DNA from: Podospora comata
Taxonomy: Eukaryota > Ascomycota > Sordariomycetes > Sordariales > Podosporaceae
Assembly: GCA_017354895.1 (NCBI GenBank)
Contig: CP071496.1
Coordinates: forward strand, 1,736,001 to 1,800,000
Direction of reading: 5' to 3'
Length of the DNA stretch: 64,000 bases
Of the stretch, positions 11,308-19,506 are shown piece by piece; within the stretch, counting starts at the first letter, position 1, and each line of letters starts with the position of its first letter. The notes beneath the pieces were generated by a model. The model did no database searches, had not been told where the DNA came from, and saw nothing but the letters and a program-made list of their open reading frames with translations. A program made the translations under genes and the position numbers.

Positions 11308-12115
11308 CTGCAGAAACGGCTAGGTCATCGACTGCCTACTCTTTTGCAATTGGTATGTCATCTCTTTCACTTCAACACGTTGCTTTTCATTTGCTGACTT
11401 GTCTGATTTTGCACTATCAGGGTCACAATTTCATAACATCTCCTCTTCAGCTTTGCAACACTCTCCCGCTGTCCTCTCGACACTCCTCCTCTGTTCGTCC
11501 TCATTCGTTTACCCAGCTTCGTTTATCCTCCTTCATTCATCTTCCCCAAGGTTCAAGACCAGCTGCTTGTGCGGCCATGGCTTTTCGGCAGTTGACGCAG
11601 CTCTTGCTCAGCGAGTTGTCTTTGCTGCCAAGCCCCTGAGCATTGTGCTTCCAACCACACAGCCGGCTCTTTGACATCGCTGCCACCGACCCTTCCTTTC
11701 CCGTCCATCCTTCCTTGATCACACTTTTCCTGTCTTTTCTTCATCCCCTTCATGTTCCCACCCCTTTTCTCACCACCGGTAGCCAGCGTTGCCTCTCTTC
11801 CCCCATCCCCTTCCCAACCATCACCATCACCATCACCATCACCACCCACCGGCCCAATGATGGCACAACAGGACCCCTGTCTTTGCTCTTGACACGGCAT
11901 TGACAGCCCTGTTTCTTAGGGCCAAGGAGAAGCCAGGACGGTACACCCGACGCGTGGGCTTTCCCTTCCTGGCCGCAATTCGGGTTACTGTACCAGGTTT
12001 TCGGAGTTGTTTTCTTTGAGGGGGGGTGGCTGAGGACGTGGGTTCGTTGTGGGGCTCGCTTCGCCCCGCGTAGGTCATCCTCCTGGGTCCCTGGAGCCCA
12101 CATTTCCTTTTCTTT
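11308..12115 (+). other. Host-unit exon and spacer sequence
   Basis: Contains the small intron 11353-11420 and then about 700 bases of pyrimidine-rich sequence with no supported protein. A CAATGATGG motif near 11855 resembles a C box but lacks a convincing partner D box. Confidence 0.4.
11818..11846 (+). repeat. CATCAC hexanucleotide microsatellite
   Basis: Four to five copies of CATCAC/CACCAT within the host unit; short and ordinary. Confidence 0.85.
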
Positions 12116-12189
12116 CTGCCCTCATGATGATGAGGTGGGCAAGCTCCTTTGCAGACGCGGGAGAGTACTGTTGCACGTGCTGAGGGCAG
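12116..12189 (+). ncRNA. Box C/D snoRNA candidate with 6-bp closing stem
   Basis: C box ATGATGA at 12124-12130 and D box CTGA at 12180-12183 are bracketed by a perfect 6-bp stem CTGCCC/GGGCAG (12116-12121 with 12184-12189). The 74-nt length, box spacing and stem fit a standard C/D snoRNA. The guide upstream of D would be around GTACTGTTGCACGTG; the target is not identified. Confidence 0.68.
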
Positions 12190-12911
12190 ATTTTCACCCA
12201 TCGTTCTGTAGCGCTTTGCCGGCGCGAGGAAACGACTGTGTGCGTGGAAAGGCTTGTTGTGTTCTCATACTGAGACGCGATCAAGGAGCCTAACTGGGTG
12301 GCAATCAGGCACGCGCTCGGGGGTGTCATCAGGTTCGCTCGCCGGAGCACTCTCTGGTTCGCTTGAGGGAGCGTTGAACTTGGAGATCATTTCGAAACTC
12401 GGTTTTTCCTCGACCTTGCGAGCGCAGTACAGTGTGTATCAGACGGGTTGGAAGATCTTCACCCCGGATGGACTCTCGTCTGTTGGCTGGTGGTCAATGG
12501 GTGGACAACACCATCAAGATCGCCACATGCATGGTGTTTTGCGTCTCGAGGCTATCACTAGCGCGGAGGTTAAGACTGAGGACGAAATCGCTTGCTTGAC
12601 GATGTCGGCTGGCTTTCCGAGGTCTGTCTCGCGCCTGTCAAGGTTTGTTGGGGGGTTTTTCTTTTTCTTTCGATTCCCCCTTTCCCCGAGAGTTGTTGGG
12701 GTGTTGCTTTTCTTTCTCTATTTCCCCGTTGTTGTTGCCAGTTGGGCTTGGTGTTTCTTTTTCTTTTTTGTCGGTTGTTATTGGGGTGTTTCTTTTCATT
12801 CGGCCCCTCTTTGCAGTTGGTGTTGTCGGTTGGGGTTTCACTCCATCTGACCCTATTCAGTTGGTGTTGTCAGTCGGGGTGTTGTGGGGGTGTTCCTTTA
12901 CCTGCCTTCTG
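12190..12911 (+). other. Host-unit spacer, T-rich
   Basis: T-rich plus strand with G/T runs such as TTGGGGGGTTTTTC near 12650. Translations in the open frames are Phe/Ser/Val-rich low complexity. No boxed RNA recognised. Confidence 0.4.
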
Positions 12912-12970
12912 GCCCAATGATGACACGACATTCTGCTCTGCAAACGCAACAATCTGTCTACCCTGAGGGC
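12912..12970 (+). ncRNA. Box C/D snoRNA candidate with GCCC/GGGC stem
   Basis: C box ATGATGA (12917-12923), D box CTGA (12963-12966) and closing stem GCCC/GGGC (12912-12915 with 12967-12970). CTGC around 12932 could act as a D'-like box. A 59-nt unit; the guide upstream of D would be near CAACAATCTGTCTAC. Confidence 0.6.
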
Positions 12971-13085
12971 TTCTCCTGGAGCAGAGGAGTCTTTCTTCTC
13001 AGTCTTCTGCGTCTGGATTTGGCGATGGATGTTGCTGGGGTGGTTCCTTTTTTTCCCCTTCTGTTTTTCAGTTTTTCTTTTCTCT

Positions 13086-13129
13086 GGTCGATGATGAGAA
13101 TGTCTGCTACTGACTAGACTTCTGAGACC
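13086..13129 (+). ncRNA. Short C/D-like unit 1 of tandem family
   Basis: Stem GGTC/GACC (13086-13089 with 13126-13129), C box GATGATGA (13090-13097), internal CTGA at 13110-13113, D box CTGA at 13122-13125. Only 24 nt separate the C and D boxes, shorter than a usual snoRNA; the interior can pair GTCT with AGAC. Confidence 0.45.
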
Positions 13130-13257
13130 CTCTTTTCTTTTTACTTCTTTTGTTTTCTTTCCTCTCCTTTTCAGCCTTTTTTCCTGTCGTTTTCAACCGT
13201 TTTCTTGTCTTGTCTTTTCCTTTCACACACTCCGGTTTTTGCCTTTCCCCTTATTTG

Positions 13258-13303
13258 GCCTGTGACGGATATGTTGGTCAAGAGGCTGACAGACTTCTGA
13301 GGC
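13258..13303 (+). ncRNA. Short C/D-like unit 2 of tandem family
   Basis: Stem GCCT/AGGC closes the unit. The C box is degenerate (TGTGACGGA). D box CTGA at 13297-13300. The interior folds as GTTGGTC/GGCTGAC with a short AAGA loop. Confidence 0.42.
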
Positions 13304-13433
13304 TTACTTCCTTTTTCTTTCTTTTCTTTCTGTTTTTTTCCGCTTCTTTCTTGCCTTTCTTTTCTATCTTGCTTCTTATTTTCTTTTCTATTTCCCTTTT
13401 CTGCCCCTGCGATTTTGCATTTCCTTCACTGCT

Positions 13434-13477
13434 GCCTGTGATGAATATGTCGGCCAAACGGTTGGGACATCTGAGGC
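13434..13477 (+). ncRNA. Short C/D-like unit 3 of tandem family
   Basis: Stem GCCT/AGGC (13434-13437 with 13474-13477), C box GTGATGA (13438-13444), D box CTGA (13471-13474). The interior hairpin TGTCGGCC...GGTTGGGACA lies at 13448-13469. Confidence 0.45.
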
Positions 13478-13698
13478 TCCGTTTCTTTTTTTTCTTTTGT
13501 TTTTTTCTGTTTTCCTTTTCGCTTTTCCTTCTGTTTTGCCCTGTTTTTTTTTCCTCTATTTTCTTACCTTTTTCTCCCTTCATTTTTATCTCCTTTTTTT
13601 CACTTTTTATTCCCGCTTGTATTCTGTTTTCTTTTCTTATTTTCTTTCTAGTTTTTCCCTCATTTTTCTCTTCAGTTCCTGCATTTTCATCATCATGT

Positions 13699-13741
13699 AG
13701 CCCATGATGAGTTTGTCAGCCACGGCTAGACATCTGAGGCT
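13699..13741 (+). ncRNA. Short C/D-like unit 4 of tandem family
   Basis: Stem AGCC/GGCT (13699-13702 with 13738-13741), C box ATGATGA (13704-13710), D box CTGA (13734-13737). The interior is a near-perfect hairpin TGTCAGCC-AC-GGCTAGACA at 13714-13732. Confidence 0.48.
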
Positions 13742-13859
13742 CTTTCTTTTCTCATCTACTCTCCCCTCTTACCTTTTTTTAAGCCTGTTCCAGGCTACTT
13801 TTCTTACGTTATATTTTTCCATGAACTACCGAAACTCAACACCGACGCTCAACAAGACC

Positions 13860-13889
13860 AATGATGAAAGTGTCTCGCCGAGACTCTGA
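13860..13889 (+). ncRNA. Short C/D-like unit 5 of tandem family
   Basis: C box AATGATGA (13860-13867), D box CTGA (13886-13889), interior hairpin GTCTC-GCC-GAGAC (13872-13884). The closing stem is weak. It is preceded by GACC, as in the longer units. Confidence 0.38.
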
Positions 13890-14023
13890 GATTTTTCACT
13901 TTTCTCTGTGGGCCCTGGGGGATCACTTTGGCTGCCTGCTTGTTTTTTTCTCTAGGCAAGTCCAATTCTTCGTCTTTTTCTCAGATTGGCTTTTGTCAGT
14001 GACGTTCGACTGTGAGATATGGC

Positions 14024-14073
14024 ACCGATGACAATGGCAGACCTATACAGGGCTTGGTTTCCTAGTCTGAGGT
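14024..14073 (+). ncRNA. C/D-like unit 6 of tandem family, degenerate
   Basis: Weak C box CGATGAC (near 14026), D box CTGA at 14067-14070 followed by GGTC. The interior can pair AGAC(C)TA with TAGTCT. Included because spacing and end signal fit the family. Confidence 0.35.
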
Positions 14074-14407
14074 CTTGCGCAGTTGCCCGACATACAGGGC
14101 GTACGGATTTGAAGAATACACGTGGGGTTGGTGGTGGACATCAGGACCATTTTTCTTTCTCATGTCCGCTTTTGTTTCCTTTTCTACTTTTTCTTCCCTA
14201 CCCTTCGTTGCCTTGTTTCAATCGTTCTTCACCTCTTTTCCCTTTACTTTTATCCCTTTCCCCTCCTGTTCGCATTTCTCTGCTCTTTTTACCCTTCTCT
14301 GCCGTCTTTACTTTTCTCTTTCCCGTTCCCCGTTTTATCTTACAACATCACACCTCTTTCATGCGTCTTAGCGCAGGCATTTTCACCCAAACACGAAGAG
14401 TTTCACA

Positions 14408-14514
14408 GACCGATGATGACATATGCACACACATCCCTCGCGTCGTTTCGTTTATCGTGGGAGAGAGACCTGTTTGTTTTCTCGAAGGTCTAGTGCCGCA
14501 CACAGTTTGAGGTC
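14408..14514 (+). ncRNA. Long C/D-like unit 7 with internal hairpins
   Basis: Stem GACC/GGTC, C box CGATGATGA (14411-14419), D-like TTGA at 14507-14510. Interior hairpin GACCTG...AAGGTC at 14467-14490. It shares the upstream word TTTCACAGACC with units 8 and 9, so it looks like a diverged tandem copy. Confidence 0.5.
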
Positions 14515-14721
14515 ACCATTTTCGCCTGGTAGTTGCTCACGTTTGGAGAGGGCTTCGTCAAACAACCACACTTTTGCTTCTACCTTTATTTGTCTTTTTT
14601 TCCCTTCATTTCTGCTGTCCTTACCCTTCTTTTTCACATTTTCTTTTCTACACTAACCTTCCCTCTTGTCCTTCTCTAGGCTTTCACAACGTTTTTCTCC
14701 TTTTGACACCGAAACTATCAG

Positions 14722-14826
14722 AGACCAATGATGATAATCACCCCCGCATTGTTTTGTTTTTGCTCACGTGGGAGTGAGACCCGTCTTGTTTTCTTCCACA
14801 GATCGAGTATTCCAAGTCTGGGGTCT
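14722..14826 (+). ncRNA. Long C/D-like unit 8 with internal hairpins
   Basis: Stem AGACC/GGTCT brackets the unit (14722-14726 with 14822-14826). C box AATGATGA at 14727-14734; D box altered to CTGG at 14818-14821. Interior hairpin CTCAC...GTGAG. It is preceded by GAAACTATCAGAG, almost identical to unit 9. Confidence 0.52.
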
Positions 14827-14951
14827 TTAGCGTTTTTTTTCTTTCTCAAGTTGTGCTTTTTGAGGGCTCTTGGGGGCACGCTTCTCTTGTTTTGTCGCTG
14901 GACAGACACCTGTAGTTGCAGTCATTTTCCCCGTCAACACGAAACTATCAC

Positions 14952-15059
14952 AGACCAATGATGACACCTACACACATCACTCCCGTTGTTTTCTTTCTCT
15001 CACGGGAGGGTGACCTGTTGTTTCTTTTCTCACAGGTCATGAATCAAAGTCTGAGGTCT
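14952..15059 (+). ncRNA. Long C/D-like unit 9 with two 8-bp hairpins
   Basis: The best-formed unit. Stem AGACC/GGTCT (14952-14956 with 15055-15059), C box AATGATGA (14957-14964), D box CTGA (15051-15054). Two internal hairpins: ACTCCCGT with ACGGGAG(G)GT, and a perfect TGACCTGT (15011-15018) with ACAGGTCA (15032-15039). Both loops are pure pyrimidine-rich. Confidence 0.58.
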
Positions 15060-15118
15060 GAGGCTTTTCACTCTGGGGGATAAATTTGTGTAGTATTCTT
15101 TTTCTTTTCATGCAACAA

Positions 15119-15229
15119 GACCTGTGATGACAATCACACACCCATCCCCCACCTCTCGTGGGTGGTAGGGAAGGAAAGACCTGGAGATATTGGTCCCGAT
15201 AGGTCGAGTGTTATACAAGTTCTGAGGTC
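15119..15229 (+). ncRNA. Long C/D-like unit 10 with two hairpins
   Basis: Stem GACCT/AGGTC (15119-15123 with 15225-15229), C box GTGATGA (15124-15130), D box CTGA (15222-15225). Hairpins CCCAC-CTCTC-GTGGG and GACCT...AGGTC inside. Last recognisable unit of the array. Confidence 0.55.
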
Positions 15230-15551
15230 ATTGGTGTTACGAAGGGGTGTTTGTGGGGATCTGGGAAGAGTCTGGGGGTTGCTGTGGGGATCAAGGTGGT
15301 TTTGGATGGTGGTTTACAGATAGAGACTGTGTCGATGGAGGTAGCTTGGAAGAATGGTGTTCAATACGTGTATCTATATTGTCTTGTTCATCTAAAAGTA
15401 TGAAGAAACCAGATATTGGTCCAGCTTACATACATCAAGACATCTGTCAGAAACATTCCTCCGTTGTGCTCAGTCACTGTCCGCAACACCGGTCCTCCGG
15501 AGTCATAACAAACCAACAATCACGCTACCTCTGAACCGTCAACCTCCTCTT

Positions 15552-17197
15552 TCACCGCTGATAACCACCATACAAGTGATGACGAGGTCCCGAGTGTTCC
15601 GGGGGCCAAAATTCATCCTCGGAGTCAGAGTCAGCCTGCGCCTGCCAACGCGGACCTCCATAGCCATCCCTTGCCCGGCCAAAATCAGCATTGTCAAATG
15701 TTTGTGACCTTCGATTTCGCAACATTGGCATGACTGTCTGCGAATGTCGCGGGTATGGCATGTTGTCTGTCCTTTCTTTGCTTCCCCGTGGGGTTATCCT
15801 GGGACTCTCGTACGGAGCAGAAGGTGACAGTCGCACATCATAACACTTTTGGTGATCTCTCTTGTTTCTTGGCGGCAGAATTGACTCTTGTAAGGAGCTC
15901 GATGAAGCAGCAGGGGAACAACTCATCGGAGCGGTGGGCATAACTGCTTCCACGTCAGGTGGACTGACGTAGATGTTGAGGTTGTCGTGGGGTGAGGTGG
16001 CGGGCATATCGACGATGCTAGGAACCCAAGGGCGAGTATCAGGACTTCCGGTTCGTAGACGCCCGTTTTGAGAGGTTGTTGAATAGGCTGGCGAAAGGGA
16101 ACGGGAACTGAGAACTGAAGAGGGCGCACTAGGAGGGCGTGCCTCATCCACATCATGGAATACCATGCAGAAACTGACATTGTCCTCCCATGATGCATTC
16201 TTGAGAGAAGCTGGTGAATGGGTTCCCGCGCTGATGGTTCGAGGACTTGAAGGTTTGAGCTGAGAGGCGGCAAGGGCAGATGAAGACCTCTCTGCGGTTA
16301 CGGGGCACCGTTCCTCTTTGGCGTGCCCAGCTGGTTTGGCGGATATAGCTCTTCCCACGGTCGACGTCTCAGCCGGGTCTACTTGCGGCTCAAGCGGTCC
16401 CAGCAACCCAAACTCATGAGTTGTGTTGGAGGACATCAGAGGATCTGGAATCTTGCCGTCGGGTTGACGTCGTCTCCAACTAGCGGTCCTTCGTCGAAGG
16501 GCTCGATGAAACTGGCTGATACTGAAAGTCTCCGTATTGTTTCCAAACTCCTCAAGTTGTGCGCATAGGTTTTGGGTGAACGTATAGTCCCCATCTTGGA
16601 TAGCCTTGCCATCAATGTCAACAGCCGCGAGAGTGATCATTGGTCTCGGCGGCGGCCGATGCATGTGATCTATCGCATGCTGGCCTCTCTGCGCGTAGCA
16701 GCAGTCCAAGAGAATCAGGATATCAGCACCCTCTACATATTGTATTCTTGATAAAACATCCGTCGCCCAAGAAACGGATACGTCCTTGCTTTTTGGGCAT
16801 CTTGTCGTCAAGTTAGCGAAGGCAGCTAGCTCGTCGAGAAAGAATTTCGGGAGACTTACGGAACTAATAACAGGTCATTATCGGGTTCGTGGGGGTTGGC
16901 CACCGCATGACCACCGTAGTAGATGATGAGCAGGTCCAATGCGCCCTCCTCCTTCTTACTGCATTCATTGATCCGCTCGACAGTCTCGTTCAGTTTCTTG
17001 TCCAAGGCACGAGGATATTTTTCTGACGGAATGAGCCACTGCTCAATGTCATAGTTGTATCCCAGCTGAAGAGTGTGGACAAACTCCTCCAGTTGCGTGT
17101 GAAACGGGTTCTCCCCCGTAGATGCATGCTCTCCTCCATCTTCTTCCCAGGCGAGGAACAGCCCCAAGACATTCTGATACTGTTGTTGACCCATCAT
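15552..17197 (-). CDS. Caspase-fold (C14) protease paired with a gasdermin
   Basis: A cysteine protease of the caspase fold, predicted to cleave and activate the divergent gasdermin next to it. Exons 16860-17197 and 15552-16800 are split by a 59-nt intron (donor GTAAGT, branch GCTAAC, acceptor ACAAG). The product is 528 residues from the double Met MMGQQQYQNV; the frame stays open to an ATG at 17398, which would add 67 residues. The fold reads as an N-terminal strand (LGLFLAWEEDG), helix LEEFVHTL, then LDLLIIYYGGHA with the catalytic His about residue 97. ADILILLDCCYAQRG carries the catalytic Cys about residue 147, joined in frame across the intron. Beyond about residue 230 the chain is Ser/Pro/Arg-rich and disordered. 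No NACHT, ankyrin or WD domain follows, unlike many fungal caspase-domain receptors. The dyad is intact. The gasdermin-activating role is inference from pairing. Confidence 0.85.
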
Positions 17198-17473
17198 ACA
17201 CTGTGTTGTGGAGTGTAGAGAAGCAGAATGCCGGCCGCAAATTGGGCGACATGGTGTTCCAAGGTTGGGCTGCTCCGTTGATGGGCACGGAGCCCAATCG
17301 AGGGGTCTGTTCCCTGTGTGGTTCAAACATCTGCGCCTGTTATCCATTGGTTCCAAAAGCCCCTCAAGTATTCTCAACGTCACTTCCAAGGTCTCCATGC
17401 AGCCCAATGACAGATACTTTCACCTCATGCACCTTTATCTCACCACAGTCAAGCGGCGGACATCACCTCAACC
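17198..17473. promoter_or_regulatory. Bidirectional promoter between protease and gasdermin genes
   Basis: 276 bases (75 if the longer protease start is used) separate two divergent start codons, so both genes must share this control region. A CCAAT word is present near 17402 on the plus strand. No other site can be named with confidence. Confidence 0.55.
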
Positions 17474-18431
17474 ATGACCATAAAAGTAGAATCCTTCCAG
17501 TTCGAGGACTACGCCTATGGGATGCGAAAGTCTGGCTTCGGCCATGCCTTGCTCAACCCAGCCTCCGATCTCGACGCCTACCCCGGTGTCTGCGGCTTCA
17601 TCGACGACAGGGGCGACTGGCAGAGAATCGTCGACGTGACCAAGCCGCAAGAACTCAAAGCCTTTGGCCTAAGCCCCTTCGTAGGACGAACGTGGGAAAA
17701 GCGGCGAGAAAGCTGCAAATGGGGTCCCAGGATAACGGAAACCATCAGCAGGGTTGCGATCTCAACATCTGCCGCAACCCAAGCCAACATTCCTGCCACC
17801 TTCTCCTCTGCCTACAGATATGAGCTTAAGGGGGAGTTTGGGGCGATCCTCCTGTGCAATGATCCGGTCGAGAAGAGATCGTTTGGGCTCAAAGACCCCT
17901 TCAGCACATGGGCGAACAAGAATGCCAAGGATCTCCTGAGGAGGTTCCCTGACATCAAGAAGAGCGGCGGTTTTTATGTTATCACATCGACCATAGCGGC
18001 GAGGGATATCCGGATCACCACTTGGACCACCAAGGGCACATCGGTTGTCATTGGGGCCTCAGCTGAGATTGATAATGTTGCGAAGATTGATGCTTCGACT
18101 GAGTTTTATGTTGGTGAGACTGCTACGGAGTGGCATGAGCCACAGGTTGAGGTAGGTCACCCTCATTGAAGCTCCAGAGCCGCTCATTGACGAAGTATTT
18201 CCAGGAAGGCGAGAAGAAAGTGTTGTTCTTTGGTGGCGTCTACATCAAGTACAGTAGACTTTGGGTGAGTGCCATGGACGAACGCCGAACGTGAACCAGG
18301 CGCTAACACCGTGTCAGCCATTGCGAGAAAAGGACCAAAAGAAGTGGAGTGGTTATCGCGGTAGTGACGATGGAAAAGTCATGATTGAAGAGGACAATTA
18401 CGCATGGGATGTTGAAGCTTGCCAGATTTGA
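17474..18431 (+). CDS. Fungal gasdermin-like pore-forming cell-death protein
   Basis: A pore-former of the fungal gasdermin family (Neurospora RCD-1, Podospora HET-Q1). Such proteins bind membrane phospholipid, oligomerise and lyse the cell once a short inhibitory tail is removed or an incompatible partner is met. Exons 17474-18151, 18205-18264 and 18318-18431 join in frame to 283 residues (donors GTAGGT and GTGAGT, acceptors CCAG and TCAG). Start MTIKVESFQF. Family blocks in order: FEDYAYGMRKSGFGHALLNP, YPGVCGFIDDRGDWQ, GEFGAILLCNDP, the DPFSTWANKNAKDLLRRFPD helix, GGFYVITSTIAARDI, WHEPQVE then KKVLFFGGVYIKYS. The second intron falls just before the last 37 residues, an acidic tail (SDDGKVMIEEDNYAWD) in the position of the removable C-terminus of HET-Q1. 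Head-to-head with a caspase-fold protease gene. Looks complete. Confidence 0.85.
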
Positions 18432-18831
18432 GGTCTGTGGCTGTAAGAAGAGAGGGACAGAGCATGTGGGGTTGAACAGAAGGGCGCTGGGTTAGGGGTC
18501 CCCGAACTGGTCATCCACTGCACAACATTTTGTTTCAATAGCATCATCCTTGCTGAAAGCATTTCTCCACCGAAATAATTCTGCATTAGCTCAATTTCCA
18601 TCAAACATGCAAATTATCAATAGTCCTGCCACCGCCGATAGGCACCTCCGATCCCCGCCCCGGACCCCTCCGGGAGCCGCCGAGAATCCTTGGCGCGCCC
18701 TCGGCCGTCGCCGTCACCGGCCCCGGAGAGCCCAACACGGTGATCGATAAAAGGACACCGGTGCTCAACAACAGATCACATCATTACCCAACACCACAAC
18801 ATCCAACCACAACAACATCATCACCACCACC
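18432..18831. other. Intergenic between gasdermin and deaminase genes
   Basis: Gasdermin 3' UTR, then a GC-rich block (about 18640-18740) and an A/C-rich leader (CAACAC/ACCACC words) directly before the deaminase ATG, typical of a fungal 5' UTR. GATAAAAG near 18745 is a possible TATA-like element. Confidence 0.45.
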
Positions 18832-19506
18832 ATGCCCACCAACACCAACACCCCCCCCAACCCGCACCCCCCCTCAACTCTCCTCACCACCCTCCTCACC
18901 CTCACCGAGTCCACCATAATCCCCCTCACCACCACCGGCGTCTCCTCCGGCTCAAAACTCTTCGGCGCCTCCATCCTCTCCCGCGACACCCTGTCCCCCA
19001 TAACAACAGCCACAAACAACGAAGCCCTCTCCCCCCTCCTCCACGGCGAAATAAACTGCATCCAGCAATTCTTCACCACCATCCCCCCCTCCTCCCGCCC
19101 CTCCCCTTCTTCCTGCATCTTTTTCGCCACACACGAGCCCTGCTCCCTCTGTCTGTCTGGAATCACCTGGGCTGGGTTCAACGAGTTCTACTATTTGTTC
19201 ACCTACGAGGACTCAAGAGACGCGTTCAATATCCCGTATGACATTGACATTCTGGAGGAGGTGTTCAAAGTAAAGGGAGAAAATGAGGGGGAGGGTGAGT
19301 TTAAGAGGAGGGGGTTGTACAACAAGAATAACAAGTTCTTCAAGAGCAAGAGTCTAGGGGAGCTGATCGAGGAGGTGGAGGATGAGAAGGAGAGGGAGTA
19401 CTTCAGGGGGGAGGTCAAGAGGCTAAAGGGGTTATATGACGCGCTCAGTGAGACGTACCAGAAGGGCAAGGCGGAGGGTGTGGGGAGTGAGAGTGTTTGG
19501 AAGTAA
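18832..19506 (+). CDS. Cytidine/dCMP deaminase-fold protein
   Basis: A zinc-dependent deaminase-fold protein of 224 residues, intronless, starting at an ATG in strong context (CACCATG). The zinc site is visible: HGE at residues 71-73 (zinc His and proton-shuttle Glu) and PCSLC at 103-107, giving the two zinc cysteines 104 and 107. The core reads LLHGEINCIQQFF, CIFFATHEPCSLCLSG, then ITWAGFNEFYYLFTYEDS, the usual strand-helix order of the CDA superfamily. The N-terminus is Pro/Thr-rich; the C-terminal third is charged and helical (ELIEEVEDEKEREYF). The substrate (free base, nucleoside, nucleotide or RNA) cannot be told. Wobble positions in the first half are very C-rich. It lies downstream of the gasdermin-protease pair in the gasdermin's direction, but nothing shows it is part of that module. 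Confidence 0.82.
   Translation: MPTNTNTPPNPHPPSTLLTTLLTLTESTIIPLTTTGVSSGSKLFGASILSRDTLSPITTATNNEALSPLLHGEINCIQQFFTTIPPSSRPSPSSCIFFATHEPCSLCLSGITWAGFNEFYYLFTYEDSRDAFNIPYDIDILEEVFKVKGENEGEGEFKRRGLYNKNNKFFKSKSLGELIEEVEDEKEREYFRGEVKRLKGLYDALSETYQKGKAEGVGSESVWK

Larger units (their letters stand above)
10200..15260 (+). ncRNA. Non-coding host transcription unit for box C/D RNAs (boundaries approximate)
   Basis: A plus-strand, pyrimidine-rich region with no credible protein. It shows ordered introns with fungal signals: 10235-10386 (GTACGT...TTCAG), 10485-10651 (GTACGT, branch GCTGAC, ATCAG), 10791-10970 (GTATGT, branch GCTAAC, TCAAG), 11121-11307 (GTATGT, branch ACTGAC, GTTAG) and 11353-11420 (GTATGT, branch GCTGAC, ATCAG). 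Four of the five contain a C-box-like motif (ATGATGA or a degenerate form) 30-46 nt after the donor; the 68-nt intron has none. The exons between them have no shared open frame. To the right come further C/D candidates (12116, 12912) and a tandem family of ten units to 15229. The arrangement matches what is known of intronic C/D snoRNA clusters in non-coding host genes of filamentous fungi. Both ends are guesses; the host RNA could begin as early as 8.7 kb. Confidence 0.65.

Noticed and set aside
13150-13707. 185-codon Phe-rich frame that looks like a membrane protein
   Set aside because: Hydrophobicity comes from TTT/TTC runs in the T-rich spacer; it runs across the C/D-like units and has no topology or family features.
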